Positions 7,417-15,702 of a stretch of DNA of 39,379 nt are shown here, one piece after another. The stretch spans positions 1 to 39,379 of the forward strand of contig JAHHQZ010000014.1 in NCBI GenBank assembly GCA_020026075.1, written 5' to 3'. The position numbers and the translations under genes were made by a program. Source of the DNA: Actinobacillus sp. (GTDB lineage: Bacteria; Pseudomonadota; Gammaproteobacteria; Enterobacterales; Pasteurellaceae). Every line of letters starts with the position of its first letter. Position 1 is the first letter of the stretch. Under the pieces are notes generated by a model. It ran no database searches and was not told the origin of the DNA. It saw nothing but the letters and a program-made list of their open reading frames with translations.

Positions 7417-8080
7417 TGCGTGTTTCTTTTAAGAATTTGCCGTGCTGTAAGAAAATGGTGCGATCGGTTAGTTCGCCCAATTCTGGGTTATGGGTTACCA
7501 TTACGATAGTGCGTCCTTGTTTGTTGAGATCAGTGAGTAATTGCAACACAAGGCGTTCATTTTCTTCGTCAAGGTTACCAGTAGGTTCGTCAGCGAAAAT
7601 AACAGGCGGTTCGTTGACTAAAGCACGCGCGATACACACACGTTGTTGTTCGCCCCCTGACAACTGGCTTGGGCGGTGATTGATACGATGCCCTAAGCCC
7701 ACCTGCTCTAACACTTTGCGTGCGGCTTGTTCGTCCACCACGCTGTGATAATACTGGGCGAGCATTACGTTTTCCAAAGCGGTTAAATAGGGAATCAAAT
7801 GGAACTGCTGAAACACGAGGCCGATTTTTTCTGCTCGAAATTGTTGGCGACCGATTTCATCAAGGCTTGCGGCATCCACGCCATCAATGATGACTTTACC
7901 CTCAGTGGCAGTATCCAATCCCGTTAAAATATTCATCAATGTGGTTTTACCAGAACCTGATGCCCCCATAATTGCCACAAATTCTCCGGCCTTAATTTGA
8001 ATGTTGATGTCATCCAGTGCGGTAACATTACCGAAACGTTTGCAAAGATGCTGGGTTTCAATTACATAATTTTCTTTCAT
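7403..8080 (-). CDS. ABC transporter ATP-binding protein (LolD/MacB-type)
   Basis: A 225-residue ATPase with Walker A GASGSGKTT (39-47), a Q-loop in VFQQFHL, signature LSGGEQQ (140-146), Walker B IFADEPT (161-167) and an H-loop in VMVTHN. The sequence is of the LolD/MacB/FtsE class that pairs with FtsX-fold permeases. It lies directly downstream of two such permeases in the iron-uptake cluster, so it probably energises them. The start at 8080 has AAGGAGAAA upstream. Confidence 0.9.
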   Translation of the reverse strand: MKENYVIETQHLCKRFGNVTALDDINIQIKAGEFVAIMGASGSGKTTLMNILTGLDTATEGKVIIDGVDAASLDEIGRQQFRAEKIGLVFQQFHLIPYLTALENVMLAQYYHSVVDEQAARKVLEQVGLGHRINHRPSQLSGGEQQRVCIARALVNEPPVIFADEPTGNLDEENERLVLQLLTDLNKQGRTIVMVTHNPELGELTDRTIFLQHGKFLKETRNELR

Positions 8081-8097
8081 TTTTTCTCCTTGCGAAC

Positions 8098-9243
8098 TTA
8101 TTCGCCTTTTAATACTTGTGCCGTTTGAATACTTAATGCACGTTTCGTTGGCAAAATAACGGAAATCAACGCAACGGCAAGGGAAACGCTCACCACGATT
8201 GGGAATACTGGTAAACGCATATCAATGTGAGCGTGGAATACGGTTTGCCCTAAAATTTGTGCCAAGATGTAACCTAAAATCAAGCCCACGCCTGTGGCCA
8301 CAATGGCAATGAGTAAAATTTCCGTTACAATTTGTTTCACAATATCACGCTGGGTTGCGCCTAATGCTTTTTGCAACGCGAACTCTTGGGAACGCTCGCC
8401 CACAATGGCGATGAGCGTGGTATTTACGCACAAGGTTGCCAATACTAAAATCACGATAGCGATCAGGCCCATTAGTCCTTTGATTTTATTGAGAATTTGC
8501 CCTTCTGATGCGGACACTTTCAAAATGGCGTGGGCATCTAAGTCAGGGAATTTTTGGTGAATAAGTGTCGCAAACGCTTTCACTTGACCTTTATCATCAC
8601 GCACGTTGAATTGGGCGTTGCTCGCAAGCCCTTTTTTATCAAGCCACGCTTGGGCGAAATCTAAATTCACCACCAACATATTATCTGTCGCATCGCCAGC
8701 CTCAATAATGCCTTTGATGTTAAAGCTGTGCTTTTCGCCGTCTTCTTTGATGAGCGTGATCTTATCGCCCACATTGAGATTTAAACGGCTGGCAAGGCTT
8801 TTACCGATCATTGCATTGCGAGTGTCAAAATTCACATCGATACGCTGCCCTGTAATTTGCCAGTAAGGGGCAAGCGTTCGCATTGCGTCAAACCACACGC
8901 CCATTAGCACCACTTTTTCCGCCTCGCTACGGGCCACGCCATAAAGATACGGACTGGCGGCGGTGATTAGCCCTTTCGGTGCGAGATCCATCACCTGATC
9001 AATGGTGTCATCTTTAATGAAACCATTATGCGGATTGCCTAGATAGAAATTTGCCCCAAAGGTACGCAGTTCTTGGCTCATTTTGGTGTTGATGTCAAAG
9101 TAAACGCCTGACATCGCCGTAACAATCGCCGCCCCAACGGAAAGGGCAGCGAAAATTACCATTACACGCTGTAACTTCAAGCGTAACGCACGAAAAATTA
9201 ACCGCCAAAACATTTGCGGATTGGTTAAATTATTGTCTGCCAT
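8098..9243 (-). CDS. FtsX/MacB-fold ABC permease, second copy
   Basis: 381 residues beginning MADNNLTNPQM. One N-terminal transmembrane helix is followed by a periplasmic MacB-like domain with FGANFYLGNP, then three C-terminal helices with the family motif GATQRDIVKQ. This is the FtsX topology of permeases that transmit mechanical force rather than form a channel. The start is set at 9243, not at the in-frame GTG/ATG upstream, because GGAGGTG lies just before it and it begins a natural N-terminus. It overlaps the preceding permease gene by 14 bp. It is homologous in layout to the upstream permease and the two probably form a heterodimer. Confidence 0.85.
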   Translation of the reverse strand: MADNNLTNPQMFWRLIFRALRLKLQRVMVIFAALSVGAAIVTAMSGVYFDINTKMSQELRTFGANFYLGNPHNGFIKDDTIDQVMDLAPKGLITAASPYLYGVARSEAEKVVLMGVWFDAMRTLAPYWQITGQRIDVNFDTRNAMIGKSLASRLNLNVGDKITLIKEDGEKHSFNIKGIIEAGDATDNMLVVNLDFAQAWLDKKGLASNAQFNVRDDKGQVKAFATLIHQKFPDLDAHAILKVSASEGQILNKIKGLMGLIAIVILVLATLCVNTTLIAIVGERSQEFALQKALGATQRDIVKQIVTEILLIAIVATGVGLILGYILAQILGQTVFHAHIDMRLPVFPIVVSVSLAVALISVILPTKRALSIQTAQVLKGE

Positions 9244-10582
9244 ATAGCACCTCCGCTGGGTAAAGTTTTGCAATGCGGTGCGCTGGGAACCAAGTACCCA
9301 CAAGAGCGATGACTACCGCTAACACCAACACAGACGGCACTACGATCCACGCAAAACTCAACGGCACGCCGAACAAGGCAAGACCAATGAATTTTGCTAA
9401 TCCCCAACCTGCCACACAGCCTAATGCACCGCCGATTAAGGCGCTCAAAATGGCCTCACAATAGAACAACAAGCCAATTTGCCACTGGTGCGCTCCTAAG
9501 GATTTCATCAAGCCAATTTCTTTACTGCGCTCCATAATGGTAGTGGTCATTAAAGAGGCGATCCCCATTGCGGCAGCAATCAAGGCGGCAACGGTAACAA
9601 CGGCGAGCAATAATTGGATTTTTTTGATCACCACGCCTTCGGATGCCGCCACTTGCCAAATCGGTTTCACCACTGAGCCTGAAATGGCCTCTTCCAACTG
9701 CAATGCAATGGACGATACATAGGCTGTACAGTACCAGCGGTCGTACTCCCCTGCACTGAGTTTGTCAGGGTCAAGGCGTGCACGGTGGGATAATTTATTT
9801 TCAGGCACCGTCAACGCAGACACCTTAATCGCTTGAATTTTCCCCGGCAAATTCAATAATTTCTGTGCTGCCGCCAAAGGCATTACGATTTCATTTTCTT
9901 CATCACCACCTGTGGACAAAATTCCCACAATTTTTACACGCAAGTGATTCGCCTGCGTATCGCCATCAGCAACGTTGGCGTAGCGTAGTAAAATTTCATC
10001 GCCAATAGTCCAGTGGTTAGTTTGCGCTAAGCTCTTACCCAGCAAGGCCGGAATATTGTCAAAATTTTTGAAGGTTTTTGCACGGTCATTCACCCATTGA
10101 CCTTTAACGTGCCAGTAAGAACTAATGATTTTCTGCCCAGTGTGGTAATTATCTTCATCAGGCACATCAAAATCGTGATCAAAAAACGTTCCCAAAATTT
10201 TTACGTTTTTTTCCGGCGTAGGCTTGCCGTTTTTATCCAGTAACACAGCCTGCACATCTGCACTTAGCAGTGGCGCAAAGCCAACAATGTTGTTGCGCCA
10301 GAAAATATCTTTCACGCTCGGCATATCTTTTTCATCAAGAAAATCTTGGGATCCCAAATTGCCCGCACCACCACTTTCTTTGGCGAGAATGGCGCTACTC
10401 GCTGGTTCGATCAAAATATTCGCGCCGTAAGATTTCATTTCTCTGGACATTTTGTCGCCAATATCAATGGAAACCACCAACAATGCGGACACAAGGCTTG
10501 CCGCTAAAAATAATGTGGTAATGGACAGTAATTTGCGTTTTAAGCCAAAGCGCCACGACTGCCAAAGCATTCTCGCTAACAT
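9230..10582 (-). CDS. FtsX/MacB-fold ABC permease, first copy
   Basis: 450 residues. An N-terminal helix (about 20-40) precedes a large periplasmic domain containing SYGANILIEP and the disruption-prone GGDEENEIVMPL. Three C-terminal helices carry MERSKEIGLMKSLGA, the FtsX/MacB signature. It pairs with the following permease and ATPase. Its ATG at 10580-10582 overlaps the stop of the DUF2318 gene (TAATG arrangement), so translation is coupled. The substrate is unknown; related permeases accompany P19/FTR1 iron uptake in Campylobacter. Confidence 0.85.
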   Translation of the reverse strand: MLARMLWQSWRFGLKRKLLSITTLFLAASLVSALLVVSIDIGDKMSREMKSYGANILIEPASSAILAKESGGAGNLGSQDFLDEKDMPSVKDIFWRNNIVGFAPLLSADVQAVLLDKNGKPTPEKNVKILGTFFDHDFDVPDEDNYHTGQKIISSYWHVKGQWVNDRAKTFKNFDNIPALLGKSLAQTNHWTIGDEILLRYANVADGDTQANHLRVKIVGILSTGGDEENEIVMPLAAAQKLLNLPGKIQAIKVSALTVPENKLSHRARLDPDKLSAGEYDRWYCTAYVSSIALQLEEAISGSVVKPIWQVAASEGVVIKKIQLLLAVVTVAALIAAAMGIASLMTTTIMERSKEIGLMKSLGAHQWQIGLLFYCEAILSALIGGALGCVAGWGLAKFIGLALFGVPLSFAWIVVPSVLVLAVVIALVGTWFPAHRIAKLYPAEVLYGRQ

Positions 10583-11994
10583 TATTGCCCCCCTTGCGTT
10601 GGGTTAGATTTTGGTAAATATTTTTCAGGATTATTACGGAATTGTGTTTGATCCGCTTCGCTTGCGAAGAAGTACGTACGATCTTGATAATCATAACGAT
10701 ATTGCGCTGATTTGTTGGTCAATTTTGCTCCACGTACAGGGTCAACCACATCAATTTCTTTCACGGTAGAGAAGTAATTTCGTCCCATTACCAACGAAGA
10801 ACGTGGGATCACGACATCCGTAGCTGTTTGTCGCCACCCTTCCATTGGAATAGGATTACAACCGCCTGATTTCCCTACAGATGGCACGAATAAATGCACG
10901 CCACAGCCCACGCACATTATCTGATCGCCATCCATTACATAACCACTATCGCCGCACAACAGGCAAGCATCAAAGACACTGGCTAAGCTTAATTTCTTGT
11001 CAGAACGGTTAATAATGAAAAAACGAACCGCTTTACCGTCACTGGCGATCCACACAAAACGGTGTAATTTACCATCACGCACCTGCTGGATAGGAATTAA
11101 CACTTCATCTTGAGCGTTAAGTATAACTTCTTGCGCCTCCGATAACACAGGCGGCTGCGAGGTCACTTTGTCCCAATAAAGTTGCATTGCACAAGCGATG
11201 ATAATCAAGCTACCCCCAACCCAAAGCGAACGCAACGCCCCTTGTTGTAAGCCGAGATATTGACGTTTTTTAATGGGGGCACTTGCTTGCTGAGTTACTT
11301 TGCGACGTGGCAACCATACACGCCACGCAAATAACGCCAGTACAATCAACAGCACCAAACTATTCACATAATTGAGATAGCTACCAAAATTATCGACTTT
11401 CGCCACATAACTTAAACGCCATTTCGTTAACGCAACCACTTGTAGCTTCATTAAACTTAATAAGATATCGCCCGTCAGTGGCAGCGCCATAATAAACACC
11501 ACAATGGTCATCAGCCAGCCGCCCAAAGCACGTAATGCCCCTTGCTGTTGGCTTTGGCGCAATAAAATGCGTGTCCAACCAAAAACGACAATACAGAAAA
11601 TTATCCCTAAAATCAGTGCGCTAACATTTAAAATAAAGGTGGTGTTAATCACATCCGTATTGGTTACAGTGGCAATGTTAGGATCTTGTGCCCAAGTTGA
11701 AACGCCGAGCGTAATGAGAATAAACTGCCAGCCTTTTGCCCAAACGCCATTTTTCCACCATTGGCTAATTAAAAATAGGATCAATAAAATCAGGCTAATA
11801 ATATTAAAGGTTAAGAGGGTTATCTGACCGCCCAACGGTAAGGCTAACCCAGTGGGTACGCCAACAGCCACTGCTACTAGACTTATCCAGGTTAATGTGT
11901 GTAAATTGAGTTTTGCGTTATCACGCCAAAGGCAGCCCAGCAAAATGGCAATAGGTAAAATTGGTAATAAAAGAAAGGTAAAAAAGTAGTTCAT
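10582..11994 (-). CDS. DUF2318 Fe-S-type membrane protein with C-terminal YHS-like domain
   Basis: A 470-residue membrane protein. About eight hydrophobic segments occupy the first 285 residues. A soluble DUF2318 region follows, with cysteines at 344, 347, 361, 364 and 379 (CLLC, CVGC, GGC), typical of a metal or Fe-S site. The last ~40 residues (YRYDYQDRTYFF ... NPEKYLP) look like a YHS metal-binding domain, but the usual cysteine in 'FCS' is Ala here (FFAS). The protein is part of the FTR1/P19 cluster and is plausibly the membrane redox or iron-handling component. The start ATG at 11994 has a weak ribosome-binding site. A hairpin terminator lies between it and p19. Confidence 0.82.
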   Translation of the reverse strand: MNYFFTFLLLPILPIAILLGCLWRDNAKLNLHTLTWISLVAVAVGVPTGLALPLGGQITLLTFNIISLILLILFLISQWWKNGVWAKGWQFILITLGVSTWAQDPNIATVTNTDVINTTFILNVSALILGIIFCIVVFGWTRILLRQSQQQGALRALGGWLMTIVVFIMALPLTGDILLSLMKLQVVALTKWRLSYVAKVDNFGSYLNYVNSLVLLIVLALFAWRVWLPRRKVTQQASAPIKKRQYLGLQQGALRSLWVGGSLIIIACAMQLYWDKVTSQPPVLSEAQEVILNAQDEVLIPIQQVRDGKLHRFVWIASDGKAVRFFIINRSDKKLSLASVFDACLLCGDSGYVMDGDQIMCVGCGVHLFVPSVGKSGGCNPIPMEGWRQTATDVVIPRSSLVMGRNYFSTVKEIDVVDPVRGAKLTNKSAQYRYDYQDRTYFFASEADQTQFRNNPEKYLPKSNPTQGGQ

Positions 11995-12048
11995 TGGTGT
12001 GACCTTGAAACAAGCAAGAGAGTGTGCAAGTAGCGCCGTAAAGACGAT

Positions 12049-12078
12049 AAACCAATAGGCATTAACGCCTATTGGTTT
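12049..12078 (-). terminator. Hairpin between p19 and the DUF2318 gene
   Basis: A perfect 12-bp stem AAACCAATAGGC/GCCTATTGGTTT with a 6-nt ATTAAC loop. On the minus strand it ends in only three U's, so it may be a partial terminator or 3'-stabilising hairpin. It would make fetM and p19 more abundant than the downstream genes. Confidence 0.7.
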
Positions 12079-12091
12079 TGCATTGTTGGGA

Positions 12092-12616
12092 TTATTTATC
12101 TAAGCCGGTGTATTTAAATTTGTAGCTAACATCAAATGGTTTCCACCATTTTGCAACGCCAGTCACCGAGTCAGTATGGCGGTGCATACCTGATTTTGAT
12201 GGTGGGTAAATGGTGTAAGTTACTTCATAGTTACCCACGCCCATCATTTTGATATTTGCACCGTAGTGTGGACCATCGGCAGCAACCATTGGCATAAAGT
12301 TACCAGTTTCTGTTTTACCTGTATCAAGGTTGGTTACTTTATATTCAATGGTTAAGTACGGCATCCACTCGCCTTCACCAAAACCGTTTTTGTTGCCTTT
12401 ATCTGCGTGAATATCTGCTTCAAGGTGAATATCAGCATCTTTTGCAGATAAGCCCATTCCACGAGGCTCCATATCAATTGGTTGTAAGTAAACGGCTGCT
12501 ACTTCCATACCGTTGATATTTTGCGCTTCACCGATTGGGTATTCTTTGAAAGCCAATGCAGATGGAGCAGACAACACGCCAGCAATTAAAGTCGTAGCGA
12601 TAAGTGTTTTTTTCAT
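12092..12616 (-). CDS. fetP: Periplasmic iron-transport protein P19 (Tp34/FetP family)
   Basis: A 174-residue periplasmic protein. The signal peptide ends SALA/F, and the mature protein starts FKEYPIGEAQNINGMEVAAVYLQP, the typical P19 opening. Conserved copper/iron ligand candidates include Met and His residues in IDMEPRGMGL, DIHLEADIHA and MHRHTD. In C. jejuni and E. coli, P19/FetP binds copper and iron and works with an FTR1 permease. Start at 12616 has AGGAGAT. It lies 25 bp downstream of the FTR1 permease gene, as in E. coli fetMP. Confidence 0.93.
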   Translation of the reverse strand: MKKTLIATTLIAGVLSAPSALAFKEYPIGEAQNINGMEVAAVYLQPIDMEPRGMGLSAKDADIHLEADIHADKGNKNGFGEGEWMPYLTIEYKVTNLDTGKTETGNFMPMVAADGPHYGANIKMMGVGNYEVTYTIYPPSKSGMHRHTDSVTGVAKWWKPFDVSYKFKYTGLDK

Positions 12617-12641
12617 ACTTAGGATCTCCTAGTTGTTTAGG

Positions 12642-14600
12642 TTATTGAAGATTTAAAGTGCGGCTTTGGCATTTCATATACCAAAGTGCAAATATCGCTG
12701 CTAAAACTAACACCACTTGCGGTGCAAGCGTTTCAGCATACGGATAAATACCGAGCCACGGAATTTCGATTATGTGTGGCAAAAACGTAGGCTGGAATAA
12801 TTTCCCTTCAATCAATTCAAGGACGGATTTTCCGGCGAACACAAACGCCATCAAGTACATAAATGAACCAGTGAACATAAAGAATGGTTTAAGCGGTAGT
12901 TTCACAACGGTATAACGCATTACGAAGTAGCACACCGCTAAGAAAATAATGCCAACCACTAAGCCACCCAATAAGTACGCATAGCCCATTGAGCTTTGCA
13001 CATCGCCCACTAATGCGTAATAAAAGAGAACAGTTTCCGCCCCTTCACGGTACACGGCAAGAAAACTGGTAAGCCATAAGCCCACGAGCGATCCTGTGGT
13101 TAAGGCCATTGAAAGCTTGCCTTCAAGGTAGCGTTTCCAGTTGTTGGCTTCGACTTTCGACAAGAGCCAGTAGCTCATCATAAACAGCATTATGACGGCA
13201 AAAATCATTGTAAAGCCTTCCAGCAACTCTCGGCTTGCCCCAGCGTTACTAAATACGGCTTGGAACACCGCCGCCGTTACCACGCTAGCCGCCAATGCCA
13301 CATAAATAGACTGGCGAATAACTGGCAATTTGTCTTGATGATTATTTTTCACAAGATAGGTAACAATTGCCGCCACGATAAGTAAGGCTTCTAAGCCTTC
13401 ACGGGCGATAATAAGCAAGCTATACAAGAATAGCGACCAGTCATTTTTATGCGTGCCTTGAATCATATTCACCGCTTGCGCCATTCCATCAGCTAAGCCT
13501 TGTGCTTGTTCTTGCAATTTTTCGCTGGATTTTCCGGCCTTCATAAAACTCACCATTCGAGTGAAATAGCCTTCAAGGGTAGCTTTAAAATCACTATCAC
13601 GTGAACCGATTTTGTTTTCAAAACCTGAACTTTCAAACACATCAAAATAGGTATTTTGCACCGCCAACATTGCTTTTTCGTGTGCGCCTGTGTTGTAAAG
13701 TTTGATGGCATCTTGCAACTGTTGATTCACAATTTCAGCTACTTGGCTCCAATCTTTATTTCCACTGGCGTGTTCAGTGGCAGCTTTCTGTGCAGCCAAC
13801 GCAGCTTTTTCGTCTTGCTCGGATGGCAAGTTAGGTAGCAACGCTTCAATATCCTGTAATAAATTCGTGATTTCATAAGATAATTCATTGATATTTCCAG
13901 CTTTTTCACTCAACTTAATTAGATTATAAAACTGATGATTGATAGCCCCTGACTGCTTCGCTGAACGATTTTCGCGCACTGCCATTTCCATTTCAGAGTT
14001 TTTGTAGCCGTCATATTGCGCCGCTTGCGCCAGTTTTTTCGCCTTATCAAAATCACCTTTTTGATAAGCCGCCAACATTGCCGCTAAGTCATCATCAATA
14101 ACTTTAAAGCTTGCTTGCCAATATGGGGCGATGTCGGATTGAGAATAAACGGAATGGGCGCTATCGGCAGTAATTTGATGACCAGTTTCTAAGGCTGGTA
14201 ATACTTGAGTGAGGTCGGATTTTAATTGAGAAATTTGACTTAAAACGTTATCCACTGGGGCGTTATTGCCCATCATTTTACGAATTTCACCGAACATCGC
14301 CTCCATTTGATAGCTTTTCTTCGCTGAAAAATTAATACGAATTGCCCCTTCTAAATTTTCAAAAATCTCAAAATATGCCATTTGTACACGCTGTTTGGCT
14401 TCATCAATGTGTTGATTTTGGTAAAGTTCAGCCGCAGCATCAAGACGTTGCTTGATTTCATTTACATAGACTTTGTAATTTGGTATGGGTTGTGTCACTG
14501 TATCAGCAGAACTTTGTGGAGAAGTGGATAGGGTATTTGCAAAAGCAGAAAAAGATAGCATTAAGCAAAATAAGCAAATGAGATAACGGAATAGGCACAT
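12642..14600 (-). CDS. fetM: FTR1-family iron permease with periplasmic helical domain (FetM-like)
   Basis: 652 residues. An N-terminal signal peptide (to about residue 21) is followed by a long helical periplasmic region with three diverged repeats near residues 44-80, 168-205 and 288-325, each containing a Tyr-x2-G/N-x3-(D/E)-(K/E)-A pattern. From about residue 388 comes the FTR1 membrane domain with the iron-handling REGLE motif (400-404) and a second REGAE (518-522). About seven transmembrane helices are visible. The family imports iron across the inner membrane and pairs with P19. It is the first gene of the cluster. Its promoter region has a perfect TTGACA and a Fur-box-like sequence. 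Confidence 0.92.
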   Translation of the reverse strand: MCLFRYLICLFCLMLSFSAFANTLSTSPQSSADTVTQPIPNYKVYVNEIKQRLDAAAELYQNQHIDEAKQRVQMAYFEIFENLEGAIRINFSAKKSYQMEAMFGEIRKMMGNNAPVDNVLSQISQLKSDLTQVLPALETGHQITADSAHSVYSQSDIAPYWQASFKVIDDDLAAMLAAYQKGDFDKAKKLAQAAQYDGYKNSEMEMAVRENRSAKQSGAINHQFYNLIKLSEKAGNINELSYEITNLLQDIEALLPNLPSEQDEKAALAAQKAATEHASGNKDWSQVAEIVNQQLQDAIKLYNTGAHEKAMLAVQNTYFDVFESSGFENKIGSRDSDFKATLEGYFTRMVSFMKAGKSSEKLQEQAQGLADGMAQAVNMIQGTHKNDWSLFLYSLLIIAREGLEALLIVAAIVTYLVKNNHQDKLPVIRQSIYVALAASVVTAAVFQAVFSNAGASRELLEGFTMIFAVIMLFMMSYWLLSKVEANNWKRYLEGKLSMALTTGSLVGLWLTSFLAVYREGAETVLFYYALVGDVQSSMGYAYLLGGLVVGIIFLAVCYFVMRYTVVKLPLKPFFMFTGSFMYLMAFVFAGKSVLELIEGKLFQPTFLPHIIEIPWLGIYPYAETLAPQVVLVLAAIFALWYMKCQSRTLNLQ

Positions 14601-14632
14601 AAAAAAATTTCTCTCAGTTTTACAACAAAGTT

Positions 14633-14663
14633 ATTACAAATGAAAACAGTTATTATCTGTCAA
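14633..14663 (-). promoter_or_regulatory. Predicted fetM promoter overlapping a Fur-box-like sequence
   Basis: On the minus strand TTGACA (14658-14663) is followed by a 19-bp spacer and TGTAAT (14633-14638). The spacer reads GATAATAACTGTTTTCATT, which keeps the first GATAAT of a Fur box but diverges afterwards. Iron repression would fit the downstream genes. The match is partial and the spacer is longer than ideal. Confidence 0.4.
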
Positions 14664-14772
14664 TTATGGCTTAATTTAGTAACCATAGCAACAATGAAAT
14701 AATACTTTATGTGATTAGTTTTATTTATGCGAATTATAAAAACCATCGCTCGCCTTTTACCCCAAAAAAAGC

Positions 14773-14778
14773 TATACT
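14773..14778 (+). promoter_or_regulatory. suhB -10 element
   Basis: TATACT (5/6 match) lies about 40 bp before the suhB ATG. No good -35 is visible at 17 bp (TCGCCT), so this is a tentative call. Confidence 0.4.
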
Positions 14779-14816
14779 CTGCACCTATTTTTGTTCTTTA
14801 AAATCAGGTGGAAATT

Positions 14817-15620
14817 ATGAATCCTATGTTAACTATCGCCGTACGTGCCGCGCGCCGTGCTGGTAATATTCTTATGCAAGGCTTTGAACGCCGTGCCGAC
14901 ATTGAAACGTCGACAAAAGGTCAAAACGATTACATAACCAATTTTGATAAAGCGTCTGAAAACGCTATCGTGGACGTGATCCGCGCAGCTTACCCAGAAC
15001 ACACAATCATCACAGAAGAACGCGGACTTTTAGCTGGTAAAGATGAAGAAGTGCAATGGATCATAGATCCACTTGATGGCACCACTAACTTCGTTAAAGG
15101 TTTGCCACACTTCGCGGTTTCTATTGCGATTCGTGTAAAAAACCGCACCGAAGTAGCAGTGGTTTACGACCCTACCCGCAACGAGCTTTTCACTGCTGAA
15201 CGTGGCAAAGGGGCAAAACTCAACGACCTACGCCTACGTGTCGACAATTTACGTGACCTCAATGGCACTATCTTCGCCACAGGTTTTCCTTTCAAAAACA
15301 GTCAGTTAATGCCAACGCAATTTGCGATGATGTCAAGTTTAGCGAGCCAATGCGCTGATTTCCGCCGCACAGGTTCCGCAGCCCTAGACTTATGCTATGC
15401 CGCCGCTAACCGTGTAGACGGCTACTTTGAAATGGGCATCAAGCCTTGGGACATCGCCGCTGGCGACTTGATCGTGCGTGAGGCTGGCGGTTTAGTCACC
15501 GACTTCCACGGCGACACCGATTACTTAACACGTGGCCACATTGTTGCCACTGCCCCACGCCTAATGAAAGCGGTACTCGGTCACATTCAACCGTGCCTTC
15601 CAGCTAACTTCAAAGCGTAA
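14817..15620 (+). CDS. suhB: Inositol-1-monophosphatase family protein SuhB
   Basis: 267 residues, the same length as E. coli SuhB. Metal-dependent phosphatase signatures are present: EE at 67-68, IDPLDGTTNF (83-92) and WDIAAGDLIVREAGG in the C-terminal half. In E. coli, SuhB also binds the rRNA antitermination complex; the sequence itself shows only the phosphatase fold. I place the start at the ATG at 14817, with AGGTGG five bases upstream. A GTG at 14808 overlaps that Shine-Dalgarno and is unlikely. Convergent with hsdR across a palindromic repeat. Confidence 0.95.
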   Translation: MNPMLTIAVRAARRAGNILMQGFERRADIETSTKGQNDYITNFDKASENAIVDVIRAAYPEHTIITEERGLLAGKDEEVQWIIDPLDGTTNFVKGLPHFAVSIAIRVKNRTEVAVVYDPTRNELFTAERGKGAKLNDLRLRVDNLRDLNGTIFATGFPFKNSQLMPTQFAMMSSLASQCADFRRTGSAALDLCYAAANRVDGYFEMGIKPWDIAAGDLIVREAGGLVTDFHGDTDYLTRGHIVATAPRLMKAVLGHIQPCLPANFKA

Positions 15621-15627
15621 CCTAATA

Positions 15628-15686
15628 AAAACCGCAGGCTGGAATATTTACAAAATTTTTGTATAAATTCCGACCTACGGTTTTTT
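15628..15686. repeat. Dispersed palindromic repeat, copy 3 (bidirectional terminator)
   Basis: Outer arms AAAACCG.AGG and CCTACGGTTTT enclose the family core (GGCTGGAATATTT ... AAATTCCGACC) with a central CAAAATTTTTG. It is flanked by A- and T-runs, so it can terminate both suhB and hsdR. Confidence 0.85.
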
Positions 15687-15702
15687 ATTGTTATTGATTT
15701 AA

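Noticed and set aside
14808..14816. GTG start for suhB nine bases upstream
   Set aside because: The GTG lies inside the AGGTGG ribosome-binding sequence of the ATG at 14817, and the ATG gives the standard 267-residue length.
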